A stretch of 64,000 nt of DNA from Microlunatus sp. Gsoil 973 (GCF_009707365.1 NZ_CP046122.1:3286001-3350000), one strand, 5' to 3'. Counted from the stretch's first letter, positions 1 through 9,681 are shown. Numbers and translations: made by a program. Notes: generated by a model from the sequence alone, not told the origin.

Positions 1-709
1 TCTGCAGCACCAGGCCGCGGAATGCGTACTCCTCGCCTGCCGACTGGAACGGGATGCCGATGATCACCATGATCAACAAGATGACCCAGTGCTGGGGACG
101 CGGCCCGATCTCCTGGCCGAACGCTACCTGGAGGACGACGAAGATCACGAAGATCGGCACGGTGATCACCAGGCAACGGGCGAACCAGCGCCAACGGAAG
201 CGGCCCGCGACCGAGGACAGATAGCCCGGCCGGACGCCGTTGACGATCCAGTTGGCCAGCATCGCCGAGGGGATCAAGGAGACCAGGCTGATGATCACCA
301 CTGCGAAGGTCAGTGGAGCCATCGGGCTGGTCGTGGAGATCCGACGGACCACGTCGGACACCGGAGTCCCGGTGGCGACCAGCACTCCACCGACCACCAG
401 TCCGGTGATCACCTGCACCGCGACCGCCAGTGCCGCGCAGAGCAGCACGGTGACCAGTGGTCGCCACCAGCGGTGTCGGGGGCCGCGCAGCATGTGCTGG
501 TACTCGACCGGTGCGGTCGGCATCGGATCGGGTTGCCGTGCCCACGCGGGGACGGGATAGCCCGGCGGGAAGCCGGCCTGCGGATAACTGCCCGGCGGGC
601 TTCCTGGTGGGAGGTTGCCCGGTGGAAAGCCCGACGGGCCGTACGGGGCCGGTTGGCCTCCGGCAGGAGGCTGGACCGGCGGCTGGTACGGCCTGTCGGG
701 CTGCGTCAT
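1..709 (-). CDS. CPBP family intramembrane metalloprotease (partial, C-terminus beyond window)
   Basis: The reading frame starts at the ATG at 709 and is still open at base 1, giving 236 residues. Residues 1-65 are rich in Pro, Gly and Gln, typical of a cytoplasmic tail. Several hydrophobic segments follow. At the very edge the protein reads GEEYAFRGLVLQ, which contains the EExxxR motif (E226, E227, R231) of the CPBP (CAAX protease and bacteriocin processing) family of membrane-embedded metalloproteases. The later His motifs lie outside the window. It lies 40 bp downstream of hppA on the same strand. The substrate cannot be deduced. Confidence 0.85.
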   Translation of the reverse strand, partial: MTQPDRPYQPPVQPPAGGQPAPYGPSGFPPGNLPPGSPPGSYPQAGFPPGYPVPAWARQPDPMPTAPVEYQHMLRGPRHRWWRPLVTVLLCAALAVAVQVITGLVVGGVLVATGTPVSDVVRRISTTSPMAPLTFAVVIISLVSLIPSAMLANWIVNGVRPGYLSSVAGRFRWRWFARCLVITVPIFVIFVVLQVAFGQEIGPRPQHWVILLIMVIIGIPFQSAGEEYAFRGLVLQ

Positions 710-749
710 AGCTGCGATTGTGTCAGTCGGGGACAAACGCCCCGGCTGC

Positions 750-3110
750 TCATTCGGTCTTGTCCACAGCAAGTTCCGGCTCGGTGGCGCCGGCTCCGCT
801 GCCGCCGGTGTTGCCGGCATCGGAACCGTCGTTCTCCTCCGCGATGCCGACCTGGCGGCGGGTGCTGATCACGACCATCGTCACGACGATCGCGAAGGCG
901 GCCAGGGCGATGACGTACCGCATCGGATTCGGCGAATCCGACAGCGAGCTCATCGACACGACAGCGGGTGCGATCAGCAGTGCGACCAGGTTCATCACCT
1001 TGATCAACGGGTTGATCGCGGGGCCCGCGGTGTCCTTGAACGGGTCACCGACCGTGTCACCGATCACCGTTGCCTCATGCGCAGGCGAACCCTTGCCGCC
1101 GGCGTAGCCATCCTCGACGATCTTCTTGGCGTTGTCCCACGCGCCGCCGGAGTTGGCCAGGAACACCGCCATCAGAGTGCCGGTCGCGATGGCGCCGCCC
1201 AGATAACCCGCGAGCGCCGGCGCACCGAGGCCGAAGCCGACCGCGATCGGGGCCATGATCGCCAGCAGGCCAGGCGTTCCGAGCTCGCGCAGCGAGTCCC
1301 GCGTCACCATGTCGACGACGCGGCCGTACTGCGGCTTGCCGGTGCCTTCCATGATCCCGGGAATCTCGCGGAACTGCCGGCGTACCTCGAAGACCACGGC
1401 ACCAGCGGCACGGCCGACGGCGTTGATCGCCAGCCCGGAGAACAGGAACACCACCGCGGCACCGGCCAGCACGCCGACCAGAACGGCCGGGGCGTACACA
1501 ACGGCCTGGGAGGTGAACTTGTCGTACGCATCAGCCAACACACCACGGATGGAGTCGGTGTAGGACCCGAACAGAGCAGTCGCCGCAAGCACGGCAGTAG
1601 CGATCGCGATGCCCTTGGTGATCGCCTTGGTGGTGTTTCCGACAGCGTCCAGCTCGGTGAGGATCTGGGCGCCCTCGCCCTCGACGTCGCCCGACATCTC
1701 GGCGATGCCCTGCGCGTTGTCCGAAACCGGACCGAAGGTGTCCATCGCAACGATCACGCCGACGGTGGTGAGCAGACCGCACCCGGCCAGCGCGATGCAG
1801 AACAGCGCGACGATCCCGGAACCACCGATGAGCAGGGCGCCGAACACCGCGGCGGCGATCACCAGCGCCGTGTAGACCGCCGAGGACAGTCCCAGCGAGA
1901 TGCCGGAGAGGATGACCGTCGCGGCGCCGGTCAGGGACGTCTTTGCGACGTCGCGGGTGGGCCGGTCCTCGGTGCCGGTGTAGTAGCCGGTCAGCGACAG
2001 AATGATCACGGCCAGCAGGATGCCGATCAGCACCGAGATCAGCGCCACAACGCGCGGATCGTCGATCGGACCGCTGAAGGTGGTGCCCGACGGCAGGCCG
2101 AGATCGGCGAAGTTGGACGGCAGGAAGATGAACGACGCGATCGCCACCAGCACGGCGGAGATCACCGCTGACAGGTAGAAGGACCGGTTGATCGTCCGCA
2201 GGCCGTTCTCGCCGGTCCGCGGCTTGGTCAGGAAGATGCCGATGATCGCGGTGATCACGCCGATACCCGGGACGATCAACGGGAAGATCAGTCCGTCGGC
2301 ACCGAAGGCGGCCTTGCCGAGGATGAGCGACGCAACCAGGGTGACGGCGTAGGACTCGAACAGATCGGCTGCCATGCCGGCGCAGTCGCCGACGTTGTCA
2401 CCGACGTTGTCGGCGATGGTGGCGGCGTTGCGCGGATCGTCCTCGGGGATGTTCTGCTCGACCTTGCCGACCAGGTCGGCGCCGACGTCTGCTGCCTTGG
2501 TGAAGATGCCGCCGCCGACCCTCATGAACATGGCCAGCATGGCGGCGCCGAAGCCGAATCCCTCGAGGATGGTCGGTGCATCGCTGCGGAAGAGCAGCAC
2601 CACCAGCGAAGCGCCGAGCAGGCCGAGGCCGACGGTCGACATGCCGACATGGGCGCCGGTCCGGAAGGCGATCCGCATGGCCGGGTTGCGGCCGTCCTCG
2701 CGGGCTGCTGCGGCAACCCGGACGTTCGCCCGGACTGCCAGCCACATGCCCAGATAGCCGATCATCGCCGAGAAGAACGCCCCCACCAGGAAGGCGATCG
2801 ATCGACAGATCCTCAGCAGCAGCTGTGAGGCCCCGGTGTCGCTGTGGGCGGGCAACGCCAGAAGCAGCAGGAACGCGGCGACCGCGAACCCGCCGAGCGT
2901 CCGGAACTGGCGGCCGAGGTAGGCGGCCGCGCCCTCCTGGACACCCTGGGCGATGGTCCGCATGTTTTCGGTGCCCTCGCCGGCGACAAGGACCTGACGC
3001 CGGAAGACCAACGCCATGGCGAGAGCGATCAGAGCGATGACGGCGACGATGGCCACCACCGTGAGGTTGCCGGCCGACAAAGAAACTTCAAGCGCGGTCG
3101 GAACGTACAT
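750..3110 (-). CDS. hppA: K+-independent membrane-bound proton-translocating pyrophosphatase
   Basis: This is a 786-residue polytopic protein that couples pyrophosphate hydrolysis to proton export across the cytoplasmic membrane. The catalytic loop reads FTKAADVGADLVGKVE near residue 210, followed by the acidic NVGDNVGDCAGM region, and a second acidic site lies near the C-terminus (DTVGDPFKDTAGP). Near residue 490 the protein reads GNTTKAITKG. The Lys after GNTT is the known signature of K+-independent H+-PPases; K+-dependent enzymes have Ala there. The ATG at 3110 is chosen because AGGAG lies 8 bases upstream and the next residues match usual N-termini. A frame open to 3161 would add 17 unlikely residues. 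The last 25 residues are acidic and Ser/Gly-rich. Confidence 0.95.
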   Translation of the reverse strand: MYVPTALEVSLSAGNLTVVAIVAVIALIALAMALVFRRQVLVAGEGTENMRTIAQGVQEGAAAYLGRQFRTLGGFAVAAFLLLLALPAHSDTGASQLLLRICRSIAFLVGAFFSAMIGYLGMWLAVRANVRVAAAAREDGRNPAMRIAFRTGAHVGMSTVGLGLLGASLVVLLFRSDAPTILEGFGFGAAMLAMFMRVGGGIFTKAADVGADLVGKVEQNIPEDDPRNAATIADNVGDNVGDCAGMAADLFESYAVTLVASLILGKAAFGADGLIFPLIVPGIGVITAIIGIFLTKPRTGENGLRTINRSFYLSAVISAVLVAIASFIFLPSNFADLGLPSGTTFSGPIDDPRVVALISVLIGILLAVIILSLTGYYTGTEDRPTRDVAKTSLTGAATVILSGISLGLSSAVYTALVIAAAVFGALLIGGSGIVALFCIALAGCGLLTTVGVIVAMDTFGPVSDNAQGIAEMSGDVEGEGAQILTELDAVGNTTKAITKGIAIATAVLAATALFGSYTDSIRGVLADAYDKFTSQAVVYAPAVLVGVLAGAAVVFLFSGLAINAVGRAAGAVVFEVRRQFREIPGIMEGTGKPQYGRVVDMVTRDSLRELGTPGLLAIMAPIAVGFGLGAPALAGYLGGAIATGTLMAVFLANSGGAWDNAKKIVEDGYAGGKGSPAHEATVIGDTVGDPFKDTAGPAINPLIKVMNLVALLIAPAVVSMSSLSDSPNPMRYVIALAAFAIVVTMVVISTRRQVGIAEENDGSDAGNTGGSGAGATEPELAVDKTE

Positions 3111-3353
3111 ATAAGCACTCCTGTGGATGCTGCGGGAAGTGGTAGGGGGCGAACTCCACAACGCGCCGTTGCGCGCAGCTTGCCCGGAGTCTAACGGTGA
3201 CTCACCTGACCGGGCATGAGCCGGGGCAAATTATGCAGCATCCGCTCAAGCAGCCGCTACCGCGGTGCCTGTCGGCAGGTCGATGCAGCGCGTGTCGGTG
3301 CGAGGCGCGACACTGGTGGGGTGACGACGTCGGTGCGACCGGAGAGGCGGGAG

Positions 3354-5681
3354 ATGTCGGACGGGCAGGGCCTGCTGGACTCCGAGCAGGTGCGCCACCG
3401 CCGGCGGCTGCCCGAACGGGTCGCCCGCTACGCCGACTGGCCGTCCTGGCTGCCGGTCGAGGTTGTCGATGCGGTCCGGTCGCGGGGAATCGAGCGGCCG
3501 TGGCAGCACCAGGTTCAGGTCGCCGACGCGGCATATGCCGGGTGCCCGGTCGCGGTGACCACCGGCACAGCATCCGGCAAGACGCTGGGCTATCTGCTTC
3601 CGGTGATGGCGGCGACCTACGGTGGAGCTGCCGCCACCGCTCCAGTGCCGCTGACCGCACGGACCCAGACGCGCAGCCTGTTACGCCCGAAACGCCCGCA
3701 CACCGCCTTGTATCTGGCGCCGACGAAGGCGCTGGCGCACGACCAGTTGCGGGCGGCCGGCGAGTTCGGACTTCCCGGATGGCGGGTCGCCGCGGTCGAC
3801 GGTGATTCCGACACCGCGGAACGGGACTGGGCCCGCGACCATGCCGGCTACGTGCTGACCAACCCCGACTTCCTCCACTACTCCGTGTTGCCCAATCACG
3901 GTCGCTGGGCCGGCTTCCTCGGCAACCTGAGGTACGTCGTCATCGACGAGGCGCACCGCTACCGGGGCGTCTTCGGCAGCCACGTCGCCCAGGTCGTTCG
4001 TCGGCTGCGCCGACTGTGTGCCTCCTACGGCGCCAATCCGGTGTTCATCCTGGCCTCCGCGACCGTGACCGGTGCCGACCGGATGACTGCCGAACTGGTC
4101 GGCTGCGAGGCCGACCGGGTGACCGTCGTCGACCAGGATGCGTCGCCCCACGGAGCGGTGGACTTCACCCTGTGGGAGCCGATGCAGTATCCGACCGACG
4201 AGGCAGCGCACCTGATGGCACGGTTCGTGGATGCGGGCCTGCAAACGGTCACATTCATCGCGTCGCGTCGGATGGCCGAACTGACCGCGGTCCGTGCCCA
4301 GGAACAGGTCGGCGTCGGTGGCGACGGCCCGCCGAGGATCGATTCCTACCGGGCGGGCTATCTGGCCTCGGACCGGCGGGCGCTGGAGGCCGGCCTGCAG
4401 GACGGGTCGTTGCGCGGGTTGGCGGCGACCAATGCGCTCGAGCTCGGCGTGGACGTGGCCGGCCTGGACGCGGTGATCATCACCGGCTTTCCCGGCACCC
4501 GCTCGGCGCTGTGGCAGCAGGCCGGCCGCGCCGGCCGGACCGGACGGGACGCCGAGGTTGTGTTGATCGCGGCGAGGAATCCACTCGACGCCTACTACTT
4601 CGATCACCCGGAATTGCTGTTCGACGAGCCGATCGAACAGACCGTCCTGCACGCGGCCAATCCGTACGTGCTCGGCCCGCACCTGGCGGCCGCCGCCCAG
4701 GAACTGCCGATCACCGAAGCCGACGCCTGTTGGTTCGGTCCCCAGATGATCCCGGTGCTGCACCGGCTGGAATCCCAAGGCGTGTTGCGAAGGCGGCCCG
4801 CCGGATGGTTCTGGCCACGGCCCGAGCGGGCCGGCGACGCGGTCGACCTGCGCGGTGCCGGGGGTCCCGTGATCGAGATCGTCGAGATCGACAGCGGTCG
4901 CGTCCTCGGCACCGTTGACCAGGCAGGATCGGACGGCACGGTGCATCCGGGAGCCGTCTACCTGCACCAGGGCGACAGCTATCTGGTCGAGGAGCTCGAC
5001 CAGGAGGAGTGCGAGGCGCTAGTCAGTGCGGCCCGCCCGGGTTACTACACCGAACCTCGCGGTACCCACGACGTCCAGATCGTCGAGGAGCTGCAGCACC
5101 GGCCGTTCGGCAACGGTGTGCTCCACTACGGCGAGGTGGACGTGTTCTCCCAGGTCGTCGGCTATCTGCGTCGAGACGAGGTCACGTCCGACGTCTGGGA
5201 CGAGACACCGTTGGACATGCCGGAGCGGCGGTTGCGGACGAAGGCGACGTGGTGGACCTTCGACGGGTCCGGTCTCGACCTGTCGGCCACCCAGCTGGGC
5301 TCTGCCGCCCACGCGGCCGAGCACACCGCCATCGGGCTTCTCCCGATGTTCGCGCCGTGTGATCGGTGGGACATCGGCGGCCTGTCCACCATCCTGCATC
5401 CCGACACCGGGACACTCACCGTGTTCGTGCACGACGGCCATCCCGGCGGTGCCGGTTTCGCCGAGCGGGGATACCAGGTCGCCGAGGCCTGGTGGGCGGC
5501 AACCCTGGAACGCCTGAACTCCTGCCGATGTGAACTGGGCTGCCCGTCCTGCGTTGTCTCGCCCAAGTGCGGCAACGCCAACCAGATGCTCGACAAGCAG
5601 GCGGCCATCTGGTTGCTCGAGGCGCTGTTGCGTGATCCTGCGCCGACCGACGTCGGCAGTTTCTCCCAACCGCAGGTCTGA
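3354..5681 (+). CDS. DEAD/DEAH-box helicase with C-terminal DUF1998-type cysteine cluster
   Basis: This is a superfamily 2 helicase of 775 residues. Visible motifs are Walker A TGTASGKT (about 70-77), the DEAH box in VVIDEAHRYRG (about 196-199), the RecA2 motif NALELGVDVAGLDAVI and the arginine-finger motif QQAGRAGRTGR. The C-terminus has a four-cysteine cluster CRCELGCPSC...KCGN (about 723-741), as in the YprA/MrfA and Hrq1 type with a DUF1998 (MZB) domain. It matches the 'helicase/secretion neighbourhood' DEAH helicase that in actinobacteria sits beside Tad pilus genes, as here. The ATG at 3354 has GGAGAGG six bases upstream; a GTG at 3321 is the alternative. DNA repair is the likely role by analogy with MrfA. 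Confidence 0.88.
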   Translation: MSDGQGLLDSEQVRHRRRLPERVARYADWPSWLPVEVVDAVRSRGIERPWQHQVQVADAAYAGCPVAVTTGTASGKTLGYLLPVMAATYGGAAATAPVPLTARTQTRSLLRPKRPHTALYLAPTKALAHDQLRAAGEFGLPGWRVAAVDGDSDTAERDWARDHAGYVLTNPDFLHYSVLPNHGRWAGFLGNLRYVVIDEAHRYRGVFGSHVAQVVRRLRRLCASYGANPVFILASATVTGADRMTAELVGCEADRVTVVDQDASPHGAVDFTLWEPMQYPTDEAAHLMARFVDAGLQTVTFIASRRMAELTAVRAQEQVGVGGDGPPRIDSYRAGYLASDRRALEAGLQDGSLRGLAATNALELGVDVAGLDAVIITGFPGTRSALWQQAGRAGRTGRDAEVVLIAARNPLDAYYFDHPELLFDEPIEQTVLHAANPYVLGPHLAAAAQELPITEADACWFGPQMIPVLHRLESQGVLRRRPAGWFWPRPERAGDAVDLRGAGGPVIEIVEIDSGRVLGTVDQAGSDGTVHPGAVYLHQGDSYLVEELDQEECEALVSAARPGYYTEPRGTHDVQIVEELQHRPFGNGVLHYGEVDVFSQVVGYLRRDEVTSDVWDETPLDMPERRLRTKATWWTFDGSGLDLSATQLGSAAHAAEHTAIGLLPMFAPCDRWDIGGLSTILHPDTGTLTVFVHDGHPGGAGFAERGYQVAEAWWAATLERLNSCRCELGCPSCVVSPKCGNANQMLDKQAAIWLLEALLRDPAPTDVGSFSQPQV

Positions 5682-5696
5682 CCGCGCGGTGCCGGT

Positions 5697-5702
5697 TAGC
5701 CT
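5697..5702 (+). promoter_or_regulatory. -10 box TAGCCT, leaderless start of the DUF2804 gene
   Basis: TAGCCT ends six bases before the GTG at 5709, so the predicted transcription start coincides with the start codon. No Shine-Dalgarno sequence is present. No clear -35 box is visible. Confidence 0.5.
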
Positions 5703-5708
5703 GGCCAG

Positions 5709-6737
5709 GTGATCACTGCGGACGCACTGGTCGAGCACCGGAGTCGGCGCTGGGGGAGGCTCGCCGGCCGACCGGACCTGGTCAATCCGCTCGACGCGTT
5801 CACCGGACCCCGCCGCCGATGGGAATCCTTCCGGCTCAAGGAGTGGATCGGCTTCACCCTCATCCATCCGGACTGGGCCAGCTCCATGATCATCCAGGAC
5901 GCCAAATACCTGGCCACCTCGGAGATCTACGGCTTTCACCGCGCAACGGGCGACCTGTACGAACGGTCCGCGGCGGGCAGGGGCCGGGCACAGCTGCCGG
6001 CCCGGTTGTTCGATGCCGGCCGTTGCGTGTTCGAGACGGACGGCCATCGCCTGGAGTACGCGTTCGACCGCGATCATGATCACCATCGGATCCTGATCAA
6101 CATCACCGGCTCGCCCGCCCGACCGGCATTCAGCGGTGAACTGCACCTGGATGCCGGCAGGTCTTCGGCCGCGCTCGCGGTCAGCTCCCCTTTGCGCCGC
6201 AGACAGAGGCCCTCGGCGGCGGCGATGTTCACCTACAAGGTGATCTTCCCGGCCTGTGGAGAGTTGATGATCGCCGGCCACAGGGTCGTCTTCGATCCGA
6301 CCCGCGACGTCGCCATCCTCGACGAACACCGCAGCCATCTCCCCTATCGCACGGACTGGACCTGGGGGACCTTCGCGCTGCAGACGCCGGCCGGCATCGT
6401 CGGAGCGAACTGCACGACCCGATCCCAACCGCCCGGGACTGAAGAGGAGTCCTGTATCTGGACCCCGCAGGGCTGCGAGGCGGTGGCCGGAATGTCCTTC
6501 ACCCCATTGTCCCCCGGCCGGCTGGCGCCGACCCGAGTCTCCGCGGACGACGGCAGGCTCGACCTGATCTTCACGCCGCAGGGCCGCAAAGATGCCACGC
6601 CCCAACTGGTCGTGGCGTCGATGAACTATTTCCAACAGTGTGGGACCTACCGCGGGACCGTACGTGGCCTCGACGGCACCGTGTACCAGATCGACGACGT
6701 GCCGGGGGTGCTGGAACGGATGCATGCCCGACTCTGA
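5709..6737 (+). CDS. DUF2804-like protein
   Basis: This is a 342-residue soluble protein of unknown function that resembles the DUF2804 family. The family assignment is from recognition of the overall pattern: an N-terminal stretch with LVNPLDAFTGPRRRWESFRLKEWIGFTLIHPDW and a C-terminal half rich in beta-strand-like segments. No catalytic motif or signal peptide is visible. The protein starts with a GTG that is probably leaderless. It lies 27 bp after the helicase and converges on the Tad operon. A lipocalin-like or structural fold is possible, but nothing here gives a substrate. Confidence 0.65.
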   Translation: MITADALVEHRSRRWGRLAGRPDLVNPLDAFTGPRRRWESFRLKEWIGFTLIHPDWASSMIIQDAKYLATSEIYGFHRATGDLYERSAAGRGRAQLPARLFDAGRCVFETDGHRLEYAFDRDHDHHRILINITGSPARPAFSGELHLDAGRSSAALAVSSPLRRRQRPSAAAMFTYKVIFPACGELMIAGHRVVFDPTRDVAILDEHRSHLPYRTDWTWGTFALQTPAGIVGANCTTRSQPPGTEEESCIWTPQGCEAVAGMSFTPLSPGRLAPTRVSADDGRLDLIFTPQGRKDATPQLVVASMNYFQQCGTYRGTVRGLDGTVYQIDDVPGVLERMHARL

Positions 6738-6766
6738 CCGCTGATCGTCAGGTATCCGTCTGCCGA

Positions 6767-7129
6767 TCATCGGACCGGCCCGGCGCCGGCGGTGGCGGTG
6801 ATCACCACCGGCAGCATCGGCACCCGCGTCGGCACAGCTGCGGTGATCCGCACCGAGAGCACGAAGTCCGTCCGGTCACCGATGACTGAACATCCGGCCA
6901 GGTGCTGATCGTTCCGGGCGGCGATGGCCCGCGCCGCTGCGCAACCGTTCTCCCCCGTTCCGTACGCCTGTGCCCCGGCCAAGGCGGCCAGGTCGGCTGC
7001 GGCGGCAGCGCGGTGATGCGCCACCAGGAAGCGACCGAACACTGCGACGGCCGAGGTGAGGCTCAGCAGGAAGATCACCACGGTCAGTGCAAGCAGGGTG
7101 CCGCTTCCGCGCTGGGCAGTGGTGTTCAT
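6767..7129 (-). CDS. TadE-like protein of the helicase/secretion neighbourhood (Rv3654c-like)
   Basis: This is a 120-residue protein with one N-terminal membrane segment (about residues 9-33) after a short basic stretch (QRGSGTLL), followed by an Ala-rich helix with AADLAALAGAQA. This is typical of TadE/TadG-like minor pseudopilins and of Flp-associated proteins. Unlike the two genes upstream it lacks the Glu at position +5 after the Gly cleavage site, so it may not be a prepilin-peptidase substrate. It is the last gene of the Tad operon and overlaps the preceding stop by 4 bases. Confidence 0.8.
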   Translation of the reverse strand: MNTTAQRGSGTLLALTVVIFLLSLTSAVAVFGRFLVAHHRAAAAADLAALAGAQAYGTGENGCAAARAIAARNDQHLAGCSVIGDRTDFVLSVRITAAVPTRVPMLPVVITATAGAGPVR

Positions 7130-7563
7130 CGCTGCTCTCCGGGCTCCCGGACTGCGGTCGCCTCGGCGGTCACGGTGATCGCCGGGACGAAGTCGAATGG
7201 CTTGGACCGCACCCGCACCTGCACGGTGAGCTGCTGTCCACGCCCGATGATCTTGGTCGTTGCGCCGTGCGGCGCCTGCGATTCAGCCAGCCGAACGGCG
7301 TCCTGATCACCGCGCGCCGCCTGCCTGGCGACGTCTCGGGCCGTGTCGATGCATCCCACCTGGACGCCGAACAGCAGAATGCCCCATCCGAAGACAGCCA
7401 TCAGGATCGCGATGATCAACATGCCGAAGACGAGTTCGACCGTGACCATTCCGTGCTGGTCCGGCCGTCCGACCTGGGAGTGGGCCCGGCGCGCGTGACG
7501 GGCATCATCGTGGCGGCTGCACCGCGTCGCGGTCCGGATGCCGGCGGCCCCTGCCGCCGCCAT
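7126..7563 (-). CDS. TadE family pseudopilin
   Basis: This is up to 145 residues long. The segment HG-MVTVELVFGMLIIAILMAVFGWGILLFG has the form of a class III prepilin site: cleavage after Gly, Glu at +5, then a hydrophobic stretch. This marks it as a TadE-type minor pseudopilin of the Flp/Tad system. The leader before the cleavage site is long (38 residues) and basic if the ATG at 7563 is used. No strong ribosome binding site supports that start, so the real start could be further in. It overlaps the next gene (ATGA, 7126-7129). Confidence 0.8.
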   Translation of the reverse strand: MAAAGAAGIRTATRCSRHDDARHARRAHSQVGRPDQHGMVTVELVFGMLIIAILMAVFGWGILLFGVQVGCIDTARDVARQAARGDQDAVRLAESQAPHGATTKIIGRGQQLTVQVRVRSKPFDFVPAITVTAEATAVREPGEQR

Positions 7564-7597
7564 CGCGAACCGTCTCGGTGCCCGCCGCCGACCGCGG

Positions 7598-7810
7598 TCA
7601 GGCCTTCACCCCCTTGATCAGGCCCAGGATCCAACTCAGCAGCTGGAGCATCAGCTGGCCGACGGCCGGGTTGTGGATGACCGACACCACAACGGTGATG
7701 ATCGCGATCACCAGAATGATGCCGAAGATGAACTCGACGGTCACCAGTCCGCGTTCGCCGTGGCTGCCCATCGTGCCGGTGCCCGGTTCCCGCGCTGCGA
7801 CTTCTGTCAT
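7598..7810 (-). CDS. Flp-type pilin-like protein (DUF4244)
   Basis: This small protein of 70 residues has the processing site RG-LVTVEFIFG (cleavage after Gly, Glu at +5) followed by one hydrophobic segment and a second amphipathic stretch ending LLSWILGLIKGVKA. It matches the DUF4244 (Rv3656c-like) protein that occupies the major pilin position in actinobacterial Tad loci. The ATG at 7810 is chosen over one at 7831 because AGAGGAG lies about 5 bases upstream of it. After processing the mature peptide would be about 49 residues. Confidence 0.85.
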   Translation of the reverse strand: MTEVAAREPGTGTMGSHGERGLVTVEFIFGIILVIAIITVVVSVIHNPAVGQLMLQLLSWILGLIKGVKA

Positions 7811-7983
7811 GCAGAACTCCTCTGTGTTCATGGCATCGCATCGATGCCGTGTTTCCCCTGCACAGGAACACTGCGACTGGCGCCGGAGGTTGGTTCACGC
7901 CATCCGGAATCTGTGGACAGCGCTTCGAGGTGCTCCCGATCTGTGCATAACCAGCTGCGCCGCACCAGCCGCAGTGCCGCGCA

Positions 7984-8790
7984 TTAGCGCAGCGCCTGCA
8001 GGATGCCGGAGGCCACGATCGGCACGATGCTGATCAAGAGGAAGGCAGGCACGAAGCAGAGCATCAGCGGCGGCACGGATCTGACGCCGACGGTCCGTGC
8101 TCTGGCCTCCCGCTCGCCGCGGCGATCGCGCCGGGCGATGGCGGCGTGCCGCTGCAAGGCGGCGGCGATCATGGTCCCGGACTGCACCGACCGAGCCAGG
8201 TCGACGCTGACCGGGCCGAGGGCTGGATGATCACCCAGCGAACGCCAGGCCTCGGCATCGTTGCGACCGAGATCGATACCGGCGATCACGCCGCGCAGGT
8301 CTTCGGCCAACGGTCCCTCCGAGACGTCGACGAGCTCACGGACAGCCGAGCGCAGTGGCAATCCGGCGGCGATCGCCGCAGACAGCAGGTCGAGCGCCGT
8401 GGGTAGTTCATCGACGAGTTGTTGTCGCCGGCGCCGGGCGCCCGGCGCTTCCAACCGACAGGCCAGCAGGTACGCGGCGATGCCGGCCGCCGGGGCAGCG
8501 CACCAGGCGATCGGCCCGATGTCGGTCAGCCCCTGCAGACCGAGGGGGACGACGACGGCGGCAGCCAGGCCGAACGCTTTCCGGTGCCCCGCCGGCAGCG
8601 ATCCCGGTCGCGGGGCGAACAGTCCAGCGACGGCGCCGGAGCCACGCTGCGGGCTGCCGCCCGGAGGCGCACCGGAACGGTGAGCGGACGTCCCGAGCCT
8701 GCGTAGCCCGGTCGACGGCCCGGAGATCATGGCGCCCACGGCCGTGCCCGCCAGCAGGACGGCCACGACGGCGGACAGCTGGTTGATCAT
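7984..8790 (-). CDS. tadC: Type II/IV secretion system F family protein, TadC-like
   Basis: This is a 268-residue membrane protein with a T2SSF domain. Its central part (PTALDLLSAAIAAGLPLRSAVRELV) and the C-terminal hydrophobic pair (PPLMLCFVPAFLLISIVPIVASGIL) are typical of TadC, a platform protein in the inner membrane that works with TadB and the TadA ATPase. The gap of 173 bp to the pilin gene downstream has no other gene. That gap, 7811-7983, may carry a separate promoter for the pilin genes, whose start has the strongest ribosome binding site in the operon. Confidence 0.88.
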   Translation of the reverse strand: MINQLSAVVAVLLAGTAVGAMISGPSTGLRRLGTSAHRSGAPPGGSPQRGSGAVAGLFAPRPGSLPAGHRKAFGLAAAVVVPLGLQGLTDIGPIAWCAAPAAGIAAYLLACRLEAPGARRRRQQLVDELPTALDLLSAAIAAGLPLRSAVRELVDVSEGPLAEDLRGVIAGIDLGRNDAEAWRSLGDHPALGPVSVDLARSVQSGTMIAAALQRHAAIARRDRRGEREARARTVGVRSVPPLMLCFVPAFLLISIVPIVASGILQALR

Positions 8791-8862
8791 CGACTATTGC
8801 TTCCCGCCCTCGGCCCGGTTTCCGGGCCCGCCCTGTATGTGTCGCGGTGATGGAGAACCGTG

Positions 8863-9681
8863 CTAGATCGCAGCACGATCGGCGACCCGCTCCATCCAGA
8901 GCACGCCCGCGCAGGCCAGCAGGGTGCCGATCACGAGACAGGCCCATCCGTACGGCGACCTCGTGAGGAACCGCAGCGGATCGCCACCGATGGCATATCC
9001 GAGACCGATCCCGGCCAGTGGGAGGACCGCCATGATCTTGCCGCTGGCCCGCGGCCCCGCCGCCTCACTCGCGATCACCAGACCGAGTGCATCATCCTCG
9101 AAGAGTCCCTCGGCCACCTTGTCGAGCGCGTCCCCCATGTCCGCGCCGGTGCGGATCGACAGTTGCCAGGCGCGAGCGATCTCCGCCAGACCGCCGTACC
9201 CGGGCGTCAGCGCCTGCCGCCGCCAGACCGCGACCGGATCGCCACCGAGATCGACCACCGCTACCGCGGGTGCTAGGACGGGGCAGTCCGCGGCCGCCGA
9301 CCGAACAGCAACCAGAGGAGGTTGGCCGATCCGGACCTGGGTCGCCAGGACCGAGCAGGCCTGGGCCGCCTCTCGCCGACCGGCCGCCGCGCGACGACGG
9401 ACGACAGCGGCCCGGACCAGCACCCAGGTCGTCGCGGCAGTGATCATCACGGGCACACTGAGCCAGAACGCGCGAGCGCCGACGGCCGCGCCGAGCGACA
9501 CCGGAACGGCGACGCCGACGCACCCGAGCAGCATCGTCCGCGGCCGACGGCCCGGCACCGGCCGTGTCCGGATGTGCTGATCGACGGGGACGAGTCGGGC
9601 CAGCATCGACCGGCCGGGCGCAGGGCCCACGGCCAGCCCGCCGCAGATGCCGGCCAACACAACCGCGACAGTGATCATCAC
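8863..9681 (-). CDS. tadB: Type II/IV secretion system F family protein, TadB-like
   Basis: This is a 272-residue membrane protein, the TadB partner of TadC. It has an N-terminal hydrophobic segment, a second pair around residues 55-85, a cytoplasmic T2SSF helical domain (ARAWQLSIRTGADMGDALDKVAEGL) and C-terminal membrane segments. The start overlaps the tadA stop by 4 bases, so the genes are translationally coupled. 72 bp separate it from tadC. Confidence 0.88.
   Translation of the reverse strand: MMITVAVVLAGICGGLAVGPAPGRSMLARLVPVDQHIRTRPVPGRRPRTMLLGCVGVAVPVSLGAAVGARAFWLSVPVMITAATTWVLVRAAVVRRRAAAGRREAAQACSVLATQVRIGQPPLVAVRSAAADCPVLAPAVAVVDLGGDPVAVWRRQALTPGYGGLAEIARAWQLSIRTGADMGDALDKVAEGLFEDDALGLVIASEAAGPRASGKIMAVLPLAGIGLGYAIGGDPLRFLTRSPYGWACLVIGTLLACAGVLWMERVADRAAI

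Noticed and set aside
615-2171. A 518-residue plus-strand protein
   Set aside because: It is antisense to hppA, which is unmistakable, and is full of His/Asp/Arg as expected of a shadow frame.
5019-6770. A 583-residue minus-strand protein
   Set aside because: It lies antisense to the helicase end and the DUF2804-like gene and has shadow-type composition.
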